Source of the DNA: Modestobacter muralis
GTDB taxonomy: Bacteria > Actinomycetota > Actinomycetes > Mycobacteriales > Geodermatophilaceae
DNA: 35,153 nucleotides
Direction: 5' to 3'
NCBI RefSeq assembly: GCF_010682105.1
Contig: NZ_JAAGWH010000057.1
Span: 1 to 35,153 of the forward strand
Below are positions 19,123 through 28,674 of this stretch, in pieces; position 1 is the first letter of the stretch; every line of letters begins with the position of its first letter. The notes beneath the pieces are model-generated. The model was not told the origin of the DNA. It did not search any database and saw only the letters and a list, made by a program, of their open reading frames with translations. A program made the translations under genes and the position numbers.

Positions 19123-19794
19123 TCACTCACGCGAAGCTCTCCCCTCACTGTCGGCACCAGCAGTGGCACCGTCGGAACCCAGACCGCGGGCACGGGCTGC
19201 CCGCACCAGCTCCACGAACATCGCGTGCACCCGGGGGTCGCCGGTGAGCTCGGGGTGGAAGCTGGTGGCCACCAGGTGACCCTGGCGGACGGCGACGATC
19301 TTACCGTCGGCCGCCCCGCCCACGACCCGGCCGAGGACCTCGACCCCCGGGCCGACCTCCTCGACCCACGGCGCGCGGATGAAGACGGCGTGCACCGGGC
19401 CGCCCGGGACGCCGGCGACCTCGACCTCGGTCTCGAAGGAGTCGACCTGCCGGCCGAAGGCGTTGCGGCGCACGGTGACGTCCAGGCCGCCGATGGTCTG
19501 CTGGCCGGCGGGGGCGTCGAGCACCGTGTCGGCCAGCATGATCATCCCGGCGCAGGAGCCGTAGGTGGGCAGCCCACCCGCGACCGCCTCGCGCAGCGGC
19601 TGGAGCAGTCCGAACCGAGACGCGAGGTTGGCCATCGTGGTGGACTCCCCGCCCGGCACGACCAGCCCGTCGACGGCGGCCAGCTCCTCCGGGCGGCGCA
19701 CGGTGACCGCCTGCGCGCCCTGGTCACGCAGCACGGCCAGGTGCTCCCGGACATCACCCTGCAGCGCGAGCACGCCGATGACGGGCGCGGTCAC
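19123..19794 (-). CDS. pdxT: Pyridoxal 5'-phosphate synthase glutaminase subunit PdxT
   Basis: A 223-residue class I glutamine amidotransferase that releases ammonia from glutamine for PdxS. The nucleophile is Cys81 in YGSCAGMI and the His180/Glu182 pair is in SFHPEL. The N-terminus [13 protein letters not shown] and the oxyanion-region VPGGESTTM are typical. About 20 polar residues extend the C-terminus. The GTG at 19792-19794 overlaps the pdxS stop as GTGA, matching the need for equal amounts of the two subunits. Here pdxS and pdxT are directly adjacent; in M. tuberculosis a thioesterase gene lies between them. Confidence 0.96.
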   Translation of the reverse strand: MTAPVIGVLALQGDVREHLAVLRDQGAQAVTVRRPEELAAVDGLVVPGGESTTMANLASRFGLLQPLREAVAGGLPTYGSCAGMIMLADTVLDAPAGQQTIGGLDVTVRRNAFGRQVDSFETEVEVAGVPGGPVHAVFIRAPWVEEVGPGVEVLGRVVGGAADGKIVAVRQGHLVATSFHPELTGDPRVHAMFVELVRAARARGLGSDGATAGADSEGRASRE

Positions 19795-20702
19795 CAGCCG
19801 CGGGTCGCGTAGCGCTGGGACTCCGGCAGGGTGTCGACGTTGATGCCGACCATCGGCTCGCCCAGCCCGCGGGAGACCTTGGCGATCACGGCCGGGTCGT
19901 CGAAGAACGTGGTGGCCTGCACGATCGCGGCCGCACGCTGCGCCGGGTCACCGGACTTGAAGATGCCCGAGCCGACGAACACACCCTCGGCGCCCAGCTG
20001 CATCATCATCGCCGCGTCGGCGGGGGTGGCCAGGCCACCGGCGGTGAACAGCACGACCGGCAGCTTGCCGGTGCGGGCGACCTCGACGACCAGGTCGTGC
20101 GGGGCGCGCAGCTCCTTGGCGGCGACGAAGAGCTCGGTGTCGTCGAGGGTGGTCAGCCGCTTGATGCCGGCGCGCAGCGCGCGCATGTGCCGGGTGGCCT
20201 CCACGACGTTGCCGGTGCCGGCCTCGCCCTTGGAGCGGATCATCGCCGCGCCCTCGGAGATGCGCCGCAGCGCCTCGCCCAGGTCGGTCGCGCCGCAGAC
20301 GAAGGGCACGGTGAAGTCGGTCTTGACGATGTGGTGCGCCTCGTCGGCCGGGGTCAGCACCTCGGACTCGTCGATGTAGTCCACACCCAGGGCCTGCAGC
20401 ACCTGGGCCTCGACGAAGTGGCCGATCCGGGCCTTGGCCATCACCGGGATGGAGACCGCGTCGATGATCCCCTGGACCATGTCCGGGTCGCTCATCCGCG
20501 CGATGCCGCCCTGGGCGCGGATGTCGGCGGGGACCCGCTCCAGCGCCATGACCGCGACCGCGCCGGCGTCCTCGGCGATCTTGGCCTGCTCCGGGTTGAC
20601 GACGTCCATGATGACGCCGCCCTTGAGCTGCTCGGCCATGCCGCGCTTGACCCGCACGGTGCCGGTGGTCGTGTCGCTGGACTCGCTGTGCTGCTGGGAC
20701 AC
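19791..20702 (-). CDS. pdxS: Pyridoxal 5'-phosphate synthase lyase subunit PdxS
   Basis: A 303-residue TIM-barrel enzyme that makes pyridoxal phosphate from ribose 5-phosphate, glyceraldehyde 3-phosphate and ammonia from PdxT. Conserved stretches: [35 protein letters not shown], the Lys in [24 protein letters not shown], and [11 protein letters not shown] near the phosphate site. It starts at a GTG (20700-20702), with GAGG about 11 bases upstream. The first ten or so residues ([10 protein letters not shown]) are extra polar sequence. Length and motifs are complete, so the organism should make vitamin B6 by the deoxyxylulose-independent route. Confidence 0.98.
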   Translation of the reverse strand: MSQQHSESSDTTTGTVRVKRGMAEQLKGGVIMDVVNPEQAKIAEDAGAVAVMALERVPADIRAQGGIARMSDPDMVQGIIDAVSIPVMAKARIGHFVEAQVLQALGVDYIDESEVLTPADEAHHIVKTDFTVPFVCGATDLGEALRRISEGAAMIRSKGEAGTGNVVEATRHMRALRAGIKRLTTLDDTELFVAAKELRAPHDLVVEVARTGKLPVVLFTAGGLATPADAAMMMQLGAEGVFVGSGIFKSGDPAQRAAAIVQATTFFDDPAVIAKVSRGLGEPMVGINVDTLPESQRYATRGW

Positions 20703-20754
20703 GGTCGCTGCCTCGCTGGCTCGTCGGTGGGGAACGCCCCAGCCTACGACCGGC

Positions 20755-21279
20755 TCAGTTGCCGGTGGACGGGCCGCCGGAGAGGACGGCGTCCTGCCCG
20801 TCGTCGATGTCGAAGTAGCGCGGCAGCGGCCGGCGGGCGTGCAGGCGCGACACCCGGGTCAGCCGGCGGCGGCGGAGCGCCCGGGTGTCCCGGACGGCGT
20901 CGTTGTAGAACCGCCGGGCCAGGCCCACCCGGACGGCGGCCTCGTCGAGCTCGGGGGGCAGCGCCCCCGCCGGCACCTGGCCCAGCAGCCGGCCCAGCTG
21001 GTTCTCCGCCGCCTCGCGGTCGCCGGCCGCCGGGGTGCGCGAGGCGGCCGCGGCGGCGGCCAGCCCGGCAGCGAGAGCTGCGCCCAGCACGTCGGCGCGC
21101 TCCCGGGCAAGTGCCGCGGCCAGCTCCGCCCGGCGCAGCAGCGCGGCGTCGAGCACCTCGCGGGCCCGGCGCACCCTGCCGCCGAGCCGGCGCAGCCGGA
21201 TCAGCGTCCAGCCGGTCCAGAGCAGGTGCACCGCGACCAGGACCGCGGCCACGAGCAGCAGCCAGGTCCCGGTGGTCAT
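20755..21279 (-). CDS. LemA-like single-pass membrane protein
   Basis: A 174-residue protein with an N-terminal transmembrane helix (about 5-27), then an Ala/Arg/Leu-rich helical region. Its C-terminal half resembles the LemA family: [22 protein letters not shown] and [10 protein letters not shown]. The fit to LemA is by pattern only and is moderate. It is the last gene after pimA, 142 bases downstream, separated from it by two tandem hairpin-forming repeats. The ATG at 21277-21279 gives the membrane helix directly. Function unknown. Confidence 0.7.
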   Translation of the reverse strand: MTTGTWLLLVAAVLVAVHLLWTGWTLIRLRRLGGRVRRAREVLDAALLRRAELAAALARERADVLGAALAAGLAAAAAASRTPAAGDREAAENQLGRLLGQVPAGALPPELDEAAVRVGLARRFYNDAVRDTRALRRRRLTRVSRLHARRPLPRYFDIDDGQDAVLSGGPSTGN

Positions 21280-21301
21280 CGCCGCCCAGGCTAGCGAGAG
21301 A

Positions 21302-21409
21302 GAGGACCCTGCTGCCCCCCACCACTCGCGCACTCGCGGTGGGCCCCTGCAGAGGGAGGACCTCGCTGCCCCCCACCGCTCGTGCGCTCGCGGCGGTGCC
21401 CCCGCAGGA
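21302..21409. repeat. Two tandem copies of a 54-base hairpin repeat
   Basis: Two imperfect direct copies (from 21302 and 21356) share GAGGACC, GCTGCCCCCCACC and CTCGCGG blocks. Each copy contains an inverted repeat, CCCACC...GGTGGG in the first and CACCGC...GCGGTG in the second, with compensating changes. They fill the gap between pimA and the LemA-like gene. Possibly transcript-end or mRNA-stabilising elements, or a dispersed family. Confidence 0.7.
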
Positions 21410-21421
21410 GGGCCGGACGGG

Positions 21422-22627
21422 TCAGCGGCGCACGCGGCGGCGGAACGGCCCGTGCGGTGCGCCCGCGACCTCCCCGAGCAGCGCGGCGTCGTCCGCGGCG
21501 GAGCCGGTGACCCCGGGGCCGCCGGGCGGGGCGACGGTCTCGTACACGGTGAGGATCCGCTGGGCGACCACCGACCAGTCGTACTCGGCGACGACCGCCC
21601 GGCCGGCCGCGGCGAGCTGCTCCCGGCGGGCCGGGTCGGCGAGCAGGCCGCTGACGGCGGCGGCCAGCGCGTCGGCGTCCCCACGGGGCACCAGCACCCC
21701 GGCCGTGCCGCCGGCCAGCACCCGGCCGAACGCGTCGAGGTCGCTGGCCACGACCGGGGAGCCGGCGGCCATCGCCTCCAGCAGGATCACCCCGAAGGAC
21801 TCCCCGAGCAGGTTCGGTGCGCAGTAGACGTCGACCGAGCGCAAGAACGCCGCCTTGTCCCCCTCGGTGAGCTCCCCGAGCAGGGTCACGTGCCCGCGGA
21901 GGTCCTCCCCCACCAGAGCGGTCAGCGCATCGGGGTCACCGCGGCCGGCCACCAGCAGCCGGGCGTCGGGGTGCTCGCGCACGACCTGCCGCAACGCGTC
22001 GAGCAGCACCGGCAGGCCCTTGCGCGGCTCGTCGTAGCGGCCGAGGAAGCCGATCGTGGGCACGGCGCGGTCGTGGGTGGGCAGCAGGGGGCCCTCGGCG
22101 AACGCGGGCACGTGCACGCCGTTGGGGATCACGACCGCGTCCCCGCCGAGGTGCTCGACCTGCACCCGGCGGGCGAAGTCGGACACCGCGATCCGGCCGC
22201 TGATCTTCTCCAGCCACGGCCGCACCCACGGCCCCAGCGCCGCGAGGAACTTCGACCGGGTGGTGGCGGCGTGGAAGGTCGCCACGATCGGCCCCTTCGC
22301 GACGATGCAGACCAGCAGCGAGACCGACGGCGAGGCGGGCTCGTGCACGTGGACGACGTCGAACGCGCCCTCGCGCAGCCAGCGGCGCACCCGCGCGGCG
22401 GACACCAGCCCGATCTGCATGCTCGCCATCGAGCCGTTGTAGGGCACCGGCACCGCCCGCCCGGCCCAGGTCACGTGCTCGGCGGGCAGGTTCTCCTCGT
22501 GCTCGGCGGGGGTGAGCACCTCCACGTGGTGCCCCAGCCCGCGGAGGGTCTCGGCGAGGTCGCGCACGTGGTACTGGACACCGCCGGGGACGTCCCACTG
22601 GTAGGGGCAGACCAGCCCGATCCGCAT
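21422..22627 (-). CDS. pimA: Phosphatidylinositol alpha-mannosyltransferase PimA
   Basis: A 401-residue GT-B fold glycosyltransferase (GT4 family) that adds the first mannose from GDP-mannose to phosphatidylinositol on the cytoplasmic face of the membrane. It begins RIGLVCPYQWDVPGGVQYHV, the family N-terminus with its Gly-rich loop. It continues with VHVHEPASPS, ATFHAATTRSK, GRYDEPRKGLPVL, and the EX7E motif ESFGVILLE followed by AMAAGSPVVASD. The ATG at 22625-22627 shares one base with the patA stop (TGATG), so translation is coupled. Context (pgsA, patA, HIT, thrS upstream) is exactly that of actinobacterial pimA. Confidence 0.95.
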   Translation of the reverse strand: MRIGLVCPYQWDVPGGVQYHVRDLAETLRGLGHHVEVLTPAEHEENLPAEHVTWAGRAVPVPYNGSMASMQIGLVSAARVRRWLREGAFDVVHVHEPASPSVSLLVCIVAKGPIVATFHAATTRSKFLAALGPWVRPWLEKISGRIAVSDFARRVQVEHLGGDAVVIPNGVHVPAFAEGPLLPTHDRAVPTIGFLGRYDEPRKGLPVLLDALRQVVREHPDARLLVAGRGDPDALTALVGEDLRGHVTLLGELTEGDKAAFLRSVDVYCAPNLLGESFGVILLEAMAAGSPVVASDLDAFGRVLAGGTAGVLVPRGDADALAAAVSGLLADPARREQLAAAGRAVVAEYDWSVVAQRILTVYETVAPPGGPGVTGSAADDAALLGEVAGAPHGPFRRRVRR

Positions 22628-23562
22628 CAGGGCGCCTCCGCGGGCGCGCGGTCGCCGGGGCCCACCCCGGGCCAGATCCGGCCGAGCACGTGCCAGTCCT
22701 CGGGCGCCTCGGCGATCGAGGCGGCGAAGGCGTCGGCGACCTGCTGCATCCCCGCGGTGACCCGCTCCCGCAGCCGCCCCGGCCCGTCGACCGGCACCGG
22801 CGGGTGCACCGTGAACCGCCAGCCGGCGCCGTCGAACCGGCACACCGCCGGCAGCAGCACCGCCCCGGTCTGGGCGGCCAGCAGCGCCGGGCCGCCGGGC
22901 ATCGTCGTCGCCCGGCCGAAGAAGGTGACCGGGACGCCGCCCCCGGAGAGGTCGCGGTCGACCAGCAGACACGCCGTCCCGCCGGTGGCCAGCCACTCCC
23001 GCAGCACGGTGGCGCTGGGGCGCTCGCCGCCGGTCAGCGGCACGACCCGCATGCCCAGCTGCTCGCGGTAGGCCACGAACCGGCGGTACAGCGACTCCGG
23101 CCGCAGGCGCTCGGCGACGGTGACGAACTCCCCGCCCAGGAAGTGCACCAGCCAGACCCCCGCGGCGTCCCAGTTGCCGCTGTGCGGCAGGGCGAGGACG
23201 ACGCCGCGGCCCTCGGCGTGCGCCCGTTCCAGGTGCTCCCGGCCGACCATGACCGAGCCGCCGACGATGCGCCCGGTGCTCAGCGTGGGCAGCCGGAAGG
23301 CCTCCTGCCAGTACCGCGCGTAGGACCGCATCCCGCGCCGGGTGAGCTCGGCCAGCGCGGCGTCGTCCAGCCGGCCGCCGCTGACGACGTCGAGGTTGGC
23401 CCGCAGCTGCTGCACCCCACGCCCGCCGCGGCGCGCGGCGAGGGCGCCACCGGCGGCGAAGAGGGCCCGGGCCGCCGGCTCCGGCAGCACCCGGACGGCC
23501 CGCCAGCCGGCCGCGTAGCCGCCGTCGGTCAGCCGGTCGCGCAGCTGCCCCGCGCGGCTCAC
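22627..23562 (-). CDS. patA: Phosphatidylinositol mannoside acyltransferase
   Basis: A 311-residue acyltransferase of the LpxL/HtrB superfamily. The catalytic HX4D motif is HSGNWD (His127, Asp132), followed by AERLRPESLYRRF and LLVDRDLSGGG. In mycobacteria the orthologue acylates the mannose added by PimA. Start: the GTG at 23560-23562 overlaps the pgsA stop as GTGA, and its stop overlaps pimA. Gene order pgsA-patA-pimA therefore encodes the first three steps of PIM synthesis in sequence: lipid base, then acylation and mannosylation. It could act on a related lipid if the organism makes different glycolipids. Confidence 0.93.
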   Translation of the reverse strand: MSRAGQLRDRLTDGGYAAGWRAVRVLPEPAARALFAAGGALAARRGGRGVQQLRANLDVVSGGRLDDAALAELTRRGMRSYARYWQEAFRLPTLSTGRIVGGSVMVGREHLERAHAEGRGVVLALPHSGNWDAAGVWLVHFLGGEFVTVAERLRPESLYRRFVAYREQLGMRVVPLTGGERPSATVLREWLATGGTACLLVDRDLSGGGVPVTFFGRATTMPGGPALLAAQTGAVLLPAVCRFDGAGWRFTVHPPVPVDGPGRLRERVTAGMQQVADAFAASIAEAPEDWHVLGRIWPGVGPGDRAPAEAP

Positions 23563-24212
23563 GACGCGGGTCGGCCGGTGGGCTCGCCGGAGGAGCGGGT
23601 GGGCAGCTGCATGCCCCTCGACTCCCGCCGGACGGCGACGAACCGCTGCGCGACGGTCACCGCGCTGCCCACGAGCAGCACCCACAGCGCGACGTGCACG
23701 GCGTAGGGGATGCCCAGGCCGCTGAACCCGGTGCCGACCAGCACCAGGATCAGCCGCTCGGTGCGCTCGACGATGCCGACGTCGGCGGACAGCCCGACGC
23801 CCTCGGCGCGGGCCTTGACGTAGGAGGTGAGCACGCCGAGGACCAGGCACAGCAGGGCGAGCAGCACCAGCAGCCGGTTGTCGCCGGCGCCGGAGAACCA
23901 CCAGACCAGACCGCCGAAGATGGCGGCGTCGGCGGCGCGGTCGCCGGTGGAGTCCAGGACGGCGCCGAACACCGAGCCGCCCCCGCGGGCGCGGGCCAGC
24001 GCGCCGTCGAGCATGTCCAGCAGCACGAAGACGGTGACCGCGAACGCGCCCCAGAACAGGTGGCCGGTGCCGATGCCGAACGCGGCGGACAGGACCGCAC
24101 CGACCGTGCCGATGGTGGTCACCGTGTTGGCGGTGACCCCGGCGCGCAGCAGGCCGCGCACGACCGGCGCCCAGAACCGGGCGACGGCCGGGCGCAGGTT
24201 GACCCCGAGCAC
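23559..24212 (-). CDS. pgsA: CDP-alcohol phosphatidyltransferase, phosphatidylinositol phosphate synthase type
   Basis: A 217-residue integral membrane enzyme with about six helices. The complete CDP-alcohol phosphotransferase signature is present: Asp66, Asp69, Gly70, Ala73, Arg74, Gly83, Asp87 and Asp91 (DMLDGALAR, then GAVLDSTGD). Because it sits directly before patA and pimA, it most likely joins CDP-diacylglycerol and inositol 1-phosphate to make PI-phosphate, as in other actinobacteria, and not phosphatidylglycerol phosphate. The start is a GTG at 24210-24212, immediately after the TGA of the HIT gene. Its stop overlaps patA. Confidence 0.94.
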   Translation of the reverse strand: MLGVNLRPAVARFWAPVVRGLLRAGVTANTVTTIGTVGAVLSAAFGIGTGHLFWGAFAVTVFVLLDMLDGALARARGGGSVFGAVLDSTGDRAADAAIFGGLVWWFSGAGDNRLLVLLALLCLVLGVLTSYVKARAEGVGLSADVGIVERTERLILVLVGTGFSGLGIPYAVHVALWVLLVGSAVTVAQRFVAVRRESRGMQLPTRSSGEPTGRPAS

Positions 24213-24797
24213 TCAGACCCCCTGACCGGTCGCCGGCCACGCGGCGGCCAGCAGCGCGCGGGTCTCGGCGAGCACCTGCGGGAGCACCCGGGTCAGCCCG
24301 ATCACCGGCATGAAGTTCGTGTCGCCGCCCCAGCGGGGCACCGCGTGCTGGTGCAGGTGGTCGGCGATGCCGGCCCCGGCGACCGACCCCTGGTTCATGC
24401 CCACGTTGAACCCGTGGGCGCCGCTGACCGACCGCACCACCCGCATCACCGTCTGGGTGTACGCGCCCAGCTCGGCGACCTCGGCGACGGTGAGGTCGGT
24501 GTAGTCGGGCACGTGCCGGTACGGGACCACCATCAGGTGCCCGGCGTTGTAGGGGTACAGGTTGAGGACGACGAACACCGTCTCGCCGCGGGCGACGACC
24601 AGCCCGTCCTCGTCGCTCATCGCCGGGATCAGGCAGAACGGGCAGTCGTGGTCACCGGTGGGCTTGTGCTCCCCGCGGATGTAGGCCATCCGGTAGGGCG
24701 TCCACAGGTGCTCGAACACCGCCGCCGGGCCCCCCTCGTCGTTGACGACGGGGACCCGCAGCTCACCCGGCTCCCCGGTCACCGGCTCCGTCGTCAC
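24213..24797 (-). CDS. HIT-domain protein, Ap4A phosphorylase-like
   Basis: A 194-residue histidine-triad protein. The triad is HLHQHAV (His147, His149, His151), preceded by [18 protein letters not shown] and a CPFC pair near residue 52. The ORF upstream is open, but the GTG at 24795-24797 overlaps the thrS stop as GTGA and gives the expected length. The mycobacterial orthologue at this locus is a diadenosine tetraphosphate (Ap4A) phosphorylase. Aminoacyl-tRNA synthetases can produce Ap4A, so coupling to thrS makes sense, but the activity here is inferred from synteny. Confidence 0.92.
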   Translation of the reverse strand: MTTEPVTGEPGELRVPVVNDEGGPAAVFEHLWTPYRMAYIRGEHKPTGDHDCPFCLIPAMSDEDGLVVARGETVFVVLNLYPYNAGHLMVVPYRHVPDYTDLTVAEVAELGAYTQTVMRVVRSVSGAHGFNVGMNQGSVAGAGIADHLHQHAVPRWGGDTNFMPVIGLTRVLPQVLAETRALLAAAWPATGQGV

Positions 24798-26812
24798 TGG
24801 GCCTGCTCGGCGGTCGGGTCGGTGTTGTGCCGGGCCGCGACCCAGGCAGCGACCTGCTCGACGGCCTCGGCCACCGGGACGCCGTTGCGCTGGGACCCGT
24901 CGCGGTAGCGGAAGGACACCGCGCCGGCCTCGGCGTCGGTGGCCCCGGCGATGAGCACGAAGGGCACCTTCTGCTTGCTGGCGGTGCGGATCTTCTTCTG
25001 CATCCGGTCGTCGGAGTCGTCGACCTCCACCCGGATGCCCTTCGCGCGCAACTGCAGGGCGACGTCGGTCAGGTAGGGCACCTGCTCGTCGGTGATCGGG
25101 ATGCCGACGACCTGGACCGGCGCGAGCCAGGCCGGGAAGGCGCCGGCGTAGTGCTCGGTGAGCACGCCGAAGAACCGCTCGAGCGACCCGAACTTGGCCG
25201 AGTGGATCATCACCGGCTGCTGGCGGGTGCCGTCGGCGGCGCTGAACTCCAGACCGAAGCGCGCCGGCTGGTTGAAGTCGTACTGGATGGTCGACATCTG
25301 CCAGGTGCGGCCGATGGCGTCCCGCGCCTGGACGGAGATCTTCGGGCCGTAGAAGGCCGCACCGCCGGGGTCGGCGACGAGCTCCAGGCCGGTCTCCCGC
25401 GCCGCCTCCTCGAGCACCTGGGTGGCCAGCGCCCACTCCTCGTCGGAGCCGATGAACTTCTCCGACTCCCCCCGGGTGGACAGCTCCAGGTAGTAGTCGT
25501 CCAGGCCGAAGTCGCGCAGCAGCCCGAGCACGAAGGCCAGCAGGTGCCGGATCTCACCGGGCGCCTGCTCGGGGGTGACGTAGCTGTGCGAGTCGTCCTG
25601 GGTCAGGCCGCGGACCCGGGTCAGGCCGTGCACCACACCGGACTTCTCGTACCGGTAGACCGAGCCGAACTCGAAGAACCGCAGCGGCAGCTCACGGTAG
25701 GACCGCCCGCGCGACCGGAAGATCAGGTTGTGCATCGGGCAGTTCATGGCCTTGAGGTAGTACTCCGCGTTCTCCAGCTCCATCGGCGGGAACATGGTGT
25801 CGGCGTAGTACGGCAGGTGCCCCGAGGTCTCGAACAGCTGCGCCTTGCTGATGTGCGGGGTGCCGACGTAGTCGAACCCCTCCTCGATGTGCCGGCGGCG
25901 GACGTAGTCCTCCATCTCCCGCTTCACGACCCCGCCCTTGGGGTGGAAGACCACCAGGCCGGAGCCGATCTCGTCGGGGAAGCTGAAGAGGTCCAGCTCC
26001 GAGCCGAGCTTGCGGTGGTCGCGGCGCTCGGCCTCGGCCTGCTGCTCCTGGTACGCCTTGAGGGCGTCCTTGCTCTCCCACGCGGTGCCGTAGACCCGCT
26101 GCAGCTGGGGGTTCTTCTCACTCCCCCGCCAGTAGGCGGCCGCGCTGCGGGTGAGGGCGAAGGCCGGGATGTTCGAGGTGCGCGGCAGGTGCGGGCCGCG
26201 GCACAGGTCGGTCCAGACCGGGTCGCCGGTGCGGGCGTCGACGTTGTCGTACATGGTCAGCTGGGCGCCGCCCACCTCGACGTCGGCGCCCTCGGCGGCG
26301 TCGGCTGCCCCGCCCTTGAGGCCGATCAGCTCCAGCTTGTACGGCTCGTGCGCCAGCTCGGCGCGGGCGGCGTCGTCGTCGATCTCCCGGCGGCGGAAGT
26401 GCTGGCCGGCCCGGACGATCTCGGTCATCTTCTTCTCGAGGGCCACCAGGTCCTCGGGGGTGAAGGGCCGCTCGGGGTCGAAGTCGTAGTAGAAGCCGTT
26501 CTCCACCGGCGGGCCGATGCCCAGCCGGGTCCCGGGGAACAGCTCCTGCACCGCCTGGGCGAGCACGTGCGCGGCGGAGTGCCGGATGACCGCACGGCCC
26601 TCGGCGCTCGCAGCCGGCACCAGTTCGACGTCGGTGTCGGCGTCGGGGGTCCAGGCGAGGTCCTTGAGGTCACCGGTGGCCAGCTCACGGACGACGACCG
26701 CGCCGTCGGGGCCCTTCAGCGGCAGCCCGGCGTCCTTGAGCGCCTGCAGGGCCGTCGTCCCGGCCGGCACCCGGACGGGGGCGGCGGAGGACGGCTCGGG
26801 AGCGCTGGGCAT
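24794..26812 (-). CDS. thrS: Threonine-tRNA ligase
   Basis: A 672-residue class II synthetase. Order: TGS-like N-terminus (about 12-70), editing domain with HSAAH (78-82) and CRGPH (204-208) for removing Ser-tRNA-Thr, catalytic core, and anticodon-binding domain from about 560. Zinc ligands are Cys358 in MNCPMH, His409 in DDSHSY and the histidine in MIHSAKFG. The ATG (26810-26812) has AAGGAG nine bases upstream. It heads the thrS-HIT-pgsA-patA-pimA transcript, with overlapping stops and starts throughout. I see no T-box leader. Confidence 0.98.
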   Translation of the reverse strand: MPSAPEPSSAAPVRVPAGTTALQALKDAGLPLKGPDGAVVVRELATGDLKDLAWTPDADTDVELVPAASAEGRAVIRHSAAHVLAQAVQELFPGTRLGIGPPVENGFYYDFDPERPFTPEDLVALEKKMTEIVRAGQHFRRREIDDDAARAELAHEPYKLELIGLKGGAADAAEGADVEVGGAQLTMYDNVDARTGDPVWTDLCRGPHLPRTSNIPAFALTRSAAAYWRGSEKNPQLQRVYGTAWESKDALKAYQEQQAEAERRDHRKLGSELDLFSFPDEIGSGLVVFHPKGGVVKREMEDYVRRRHIEEGFDYVGTPHISKAQLFETSGHLPYYADTMFPPMELENAEYYLKAMNCPMHNLIFRSRGRSYRELPLRFFEFGSVYRYEKSGVVHGLTRVRGLTQDDSHSYVTPEQAPGEIRHLLAFVLGLLRDFGLDDYYLELSTRGESEKFIGSDEEWALATQVLEEAARETGLELVADPGGAAFYGPKISVQARDAIGRTWQMSTIQYDFNQPARFGLEFSAADGTRQQPVMIHSAKFGSLERFFGVLTEHYAGAFPAWLAPVQVVGIPITDEQVPYLTDVALQLRAKGIRVEVDDSDDRMQKKIRTASKQKVPFVLIAGATDAEAGAVSFRYRDGSQRNGVPVAEAVEQVAAWVAARHNTDPTAEQAQ

Positions 26813-26861
26813 GCGGGAACTCCTTGTCGTACGGCTGGTCAGGCCGCGGGTTGGTAACCGC

Positions 26862-26867
26862 AGACTA
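26862..26867 (-). promoter_or_regulatory. Candidate -10 element of the thrS operon
   Basis: On the minus strand TAGTCT lies about 50 bases before the thrS ATG, in the only AT-richer patch of the 78-base gap after the CapA-like gene. No convincing -35 is seen. Low-confidence call by position and resemblance to TANNNT. Confidence 0.35.
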
Positions 26868-26890
26868 ATGGGCGCCGGCGACCGGGCGGG

Positions 26891-28075
26891 TCAGCCGGGG
26901 ACGATGCCCAGCCCGGCGGCCACGGCGCCCCGGGCGTCCAGCACGGCGGCCACCCGCCCGGTCGTGGCCGGGTCGGCGGGCAGCAGCCGGACGGCGTCCT
27001 CCCCCAGCTCGATCTGCACCGGCACCGCCTCGGCCCGGGTCACGGTGAACCGGCCGTCGGGGCCGCGGGTGAAGGTGAACCGGGCGATCACCGAGTCCTC
27101 GGTGTCGTGGCCGCGGGTCGAGTGCTCGGCCAGCGCGTTGCCCAGGCCGTAGGCGGCCCACTCGCCGTCGATGCGCACGAACGGCTGGACGACGTGCGCG
27201 TGGTGGCCGAGCACCAGGTCGACGTCGGGTGAGGCGAGGAGGGTGCGCACGGCCTCCTCCTGCCCGGCGGTGGGCTCGTGGTCGTACTCGGCGCAGCAGT
27301 GCACGCTGGCCACCACCACCTCCGCACCGGCGGCCCGGGCGGCGGCCGCGTCGGCCAGCACCCCGCTGACGTCGGGCACGGAGAAGGTGTCGACGGCGAA
27401 CGGCTCCCCCGTCGGCAGCGGCACGCCGTTGAGGGAGAAGGTGGCTGCCACGTGCCCGACCCGTACGCCGCCGACGTCGACGACCCGCGGGGTGTCGGCC
27501 TCGGTCTGGCTGCGGTACGTGCCGGTGTGCGCGATCCCGGCGGCGTCGAGGGTGTCCAGCGTGCGCACCAGGCCGTCGAACCCGTCGTCCAGGGAGTGGT
27601 TGGACGCCGTCGAGCACAGGTCGTACCCGGCACCGGCCAGCGCGTCGACGACCTCGGGCTGGACGGCGAAGCTCGGGTAGCCGGAGTACGGGCCGCCGGG
27701 CGGGGCGACCGGCGTCTCCAGGTGGCAGATCGCCAGGTCGGCCGCCTGCAGCACCGGCGCCACCCCGGCGAACACCGCGGAGAAGTCGTACCCGCCGTCG
27801 GGACGGCGGGCGCCCTCGGTCAGCGCGCGGCCCTGGTGCACCAGCACGTCGCCGGTGGCCACCAGCGTGAACGACTGCGGCGGTGGTGCGGCCGACGTCG
27901 TCGGTGCGGCCGGGGTCGAGGTCGTCGGGGCGGGCACGGCGGCCGGGGGTGCCGGCTCGCTGCTGCAGCCGGCCAGCGCCAGGACGGCGAGCAGCCCGAC
28001 CGCACGCACCCTGGGAGGACACCACCCGGTGGACCGGCGGAGCGACCCCCGCGCCACCGGGACCGGAACCCTCAC
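26891..28075 (-). CDS. CapA-like metallophosphatase-fold lipoprotein
   Basis: A 394-residue protein with a lipoprotein signal: an Arg-rich start, the hydrophobic stretch AVGLLAVLALAG and the lipobox cysteine at residue 37 (LAGC). A Pro/Thr/Ala spacer follows to about residue 75. Then comes the PGA_cap metallophosphatase-like domain with ATGDVLVHQG, HLETPV, TASNHSLDDG, SVHCCAEYDHEP and GHHAHVVQP. CapA/PgsA proteins take part in poly-gamma-glutamate capsule export in Bacillus; no other capsule genes adjoin, so the role is open. Start uncertain: the GTG at 28073-28075 follows the MOSC stop by eight bases; a GTG at 28007-28009 is an alternative. Confidence 0.85.
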   Translation of the reverse strand: MRVPVPVARGSLRRSTGWCPPRVRAVGLLAVLALAGCSSEPAPPAAVPAPTTSTPAAPTTSAAPPPQSFTLVATGDVLVHQGRALTEGARRPDGGYDFSAVFAGVAPVLQAADLAICHLETPVAPPGGPYSGYPSFAVQPEVVDALAGAGYDLCSTASNHSLDDGFDGLVRTLDTLDAAGIAHTGTYRSQTEADTPRVVDVGGVRVGHVAATFSLNGVPLPTGEPFAVDTFSVPDVSGVLADAAAARAAGAEVVVASVHCCAEYDHEPTAGQEEAVRTLLASPDVDLVLGHHAHVVQPFVRIDGEWAAYGLGNALAEHSTRGHDTEDSVIARFTFTRGPDGRFTVTRAEAVPVQIELGEDAVRLLPADPATTGRVAAVLDARGAVAAGLGIVPG

Positions 28076-28083
28076 GGCGGGGC

Positions 28084-28638
28084 TCAGCCCAGCAGCCGGA
28101 CGGCGTCCCCGGCGGCGACCCGGCCGGGGACGCGGACCTCGGCGTAGACGCCCAGGCAGTGCTTCGGCGTGCGGACGACCTCGAGCTCGGCGCCACCGAC
28201 CTGCAGCCGCCGGCCCACCCAGTCGCGCTCGTCGCCGCCGGTCAGGTGCAGCAGCAGGTTGGCCCGTGGGTCGTCGGCCGAGCACCCCTCGGGGACGTCA
28301 CCGGCGGCCGCCCGGTCGATCGCCTCCCGGGAGACCAGGTGGACGGCGGCGGCGTCGACCTGCGGCCCGCCGCCGGAGGGGGCCAACCGCACCGGGCGGC
28401 CGATCCGCTCGGCGACGGTGACCGTGTCGACCTCGGTGTCGCCGCTGGGCACGATCTCCGCCAGTTGCGGGGTCGTCTTCACCGTGACGCGCTCGCCGGA
28501 GCCGGCCTCGACCACCGACCACGCCCGGTCACCGCGCAGTCCGGCCGCCTCGATCTCGACCTCGGGCACGGTGCGGCCGGCCAGGGACTTCACCGGGTAG
28601 ACGGAGAGCTGGTCGACCACACCCACGACGTCGTTCAC
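28084..28638 (-). CDS. MOSC-domain protein
   Basis: A 184-residue protein with the MOSC N-terminal beta-barrel (VYPVKSLAG and GLRGDRAW) and the MOSC domain proper, which carries the conserved cysteine (Cys161 in KHCLGVYAEV). MOSC proteins bind or transfer sulfur or the molybdenum cofactor; some reduce N-hydroxylated compounds. It is shorter than the roughly 270-residue YcbX type, and the substrate is unknown. GTG at 28636-28638 fits the family start; the frame is open further but has no homology-like sequence there. The CapA-like gene follows. Divergent from ssuD. Confidence 0.87.
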   Translation of the reverse strand: MNDVVGVVDQLSVYPVKSLAGRTVPEVEIEAAGLRGDRAWSVVEAGSGERVTVKTTPQLAEIVPSGDTEVDTVTVAERIGRPVRLAPSGGGPQVDAAAVHLVSREAIDRAAAGDVPEGCSADDPRANLLLHLTGGDERDWVGRRLQVGGAELEVVRTPKHCLGVYAEVRVPGRVAAGDAVRLLG

Positions 28639-28674
28639 CCCGGGGACGCTACCGGCAGCGCACCGAGCTCCTCG

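Noticed and set aside
24827-26857. A 676-codon frame antisense to thrS
   Set aside because: thrS is unambiguous; the antisense product is repetitive Gly/Leu/Asp sequence.
26813-26890. A T-box or other riboswitch before thrS
   Set aside because: The gap is 78 bases, too short for a T-box, and lacks the T-box consensus.
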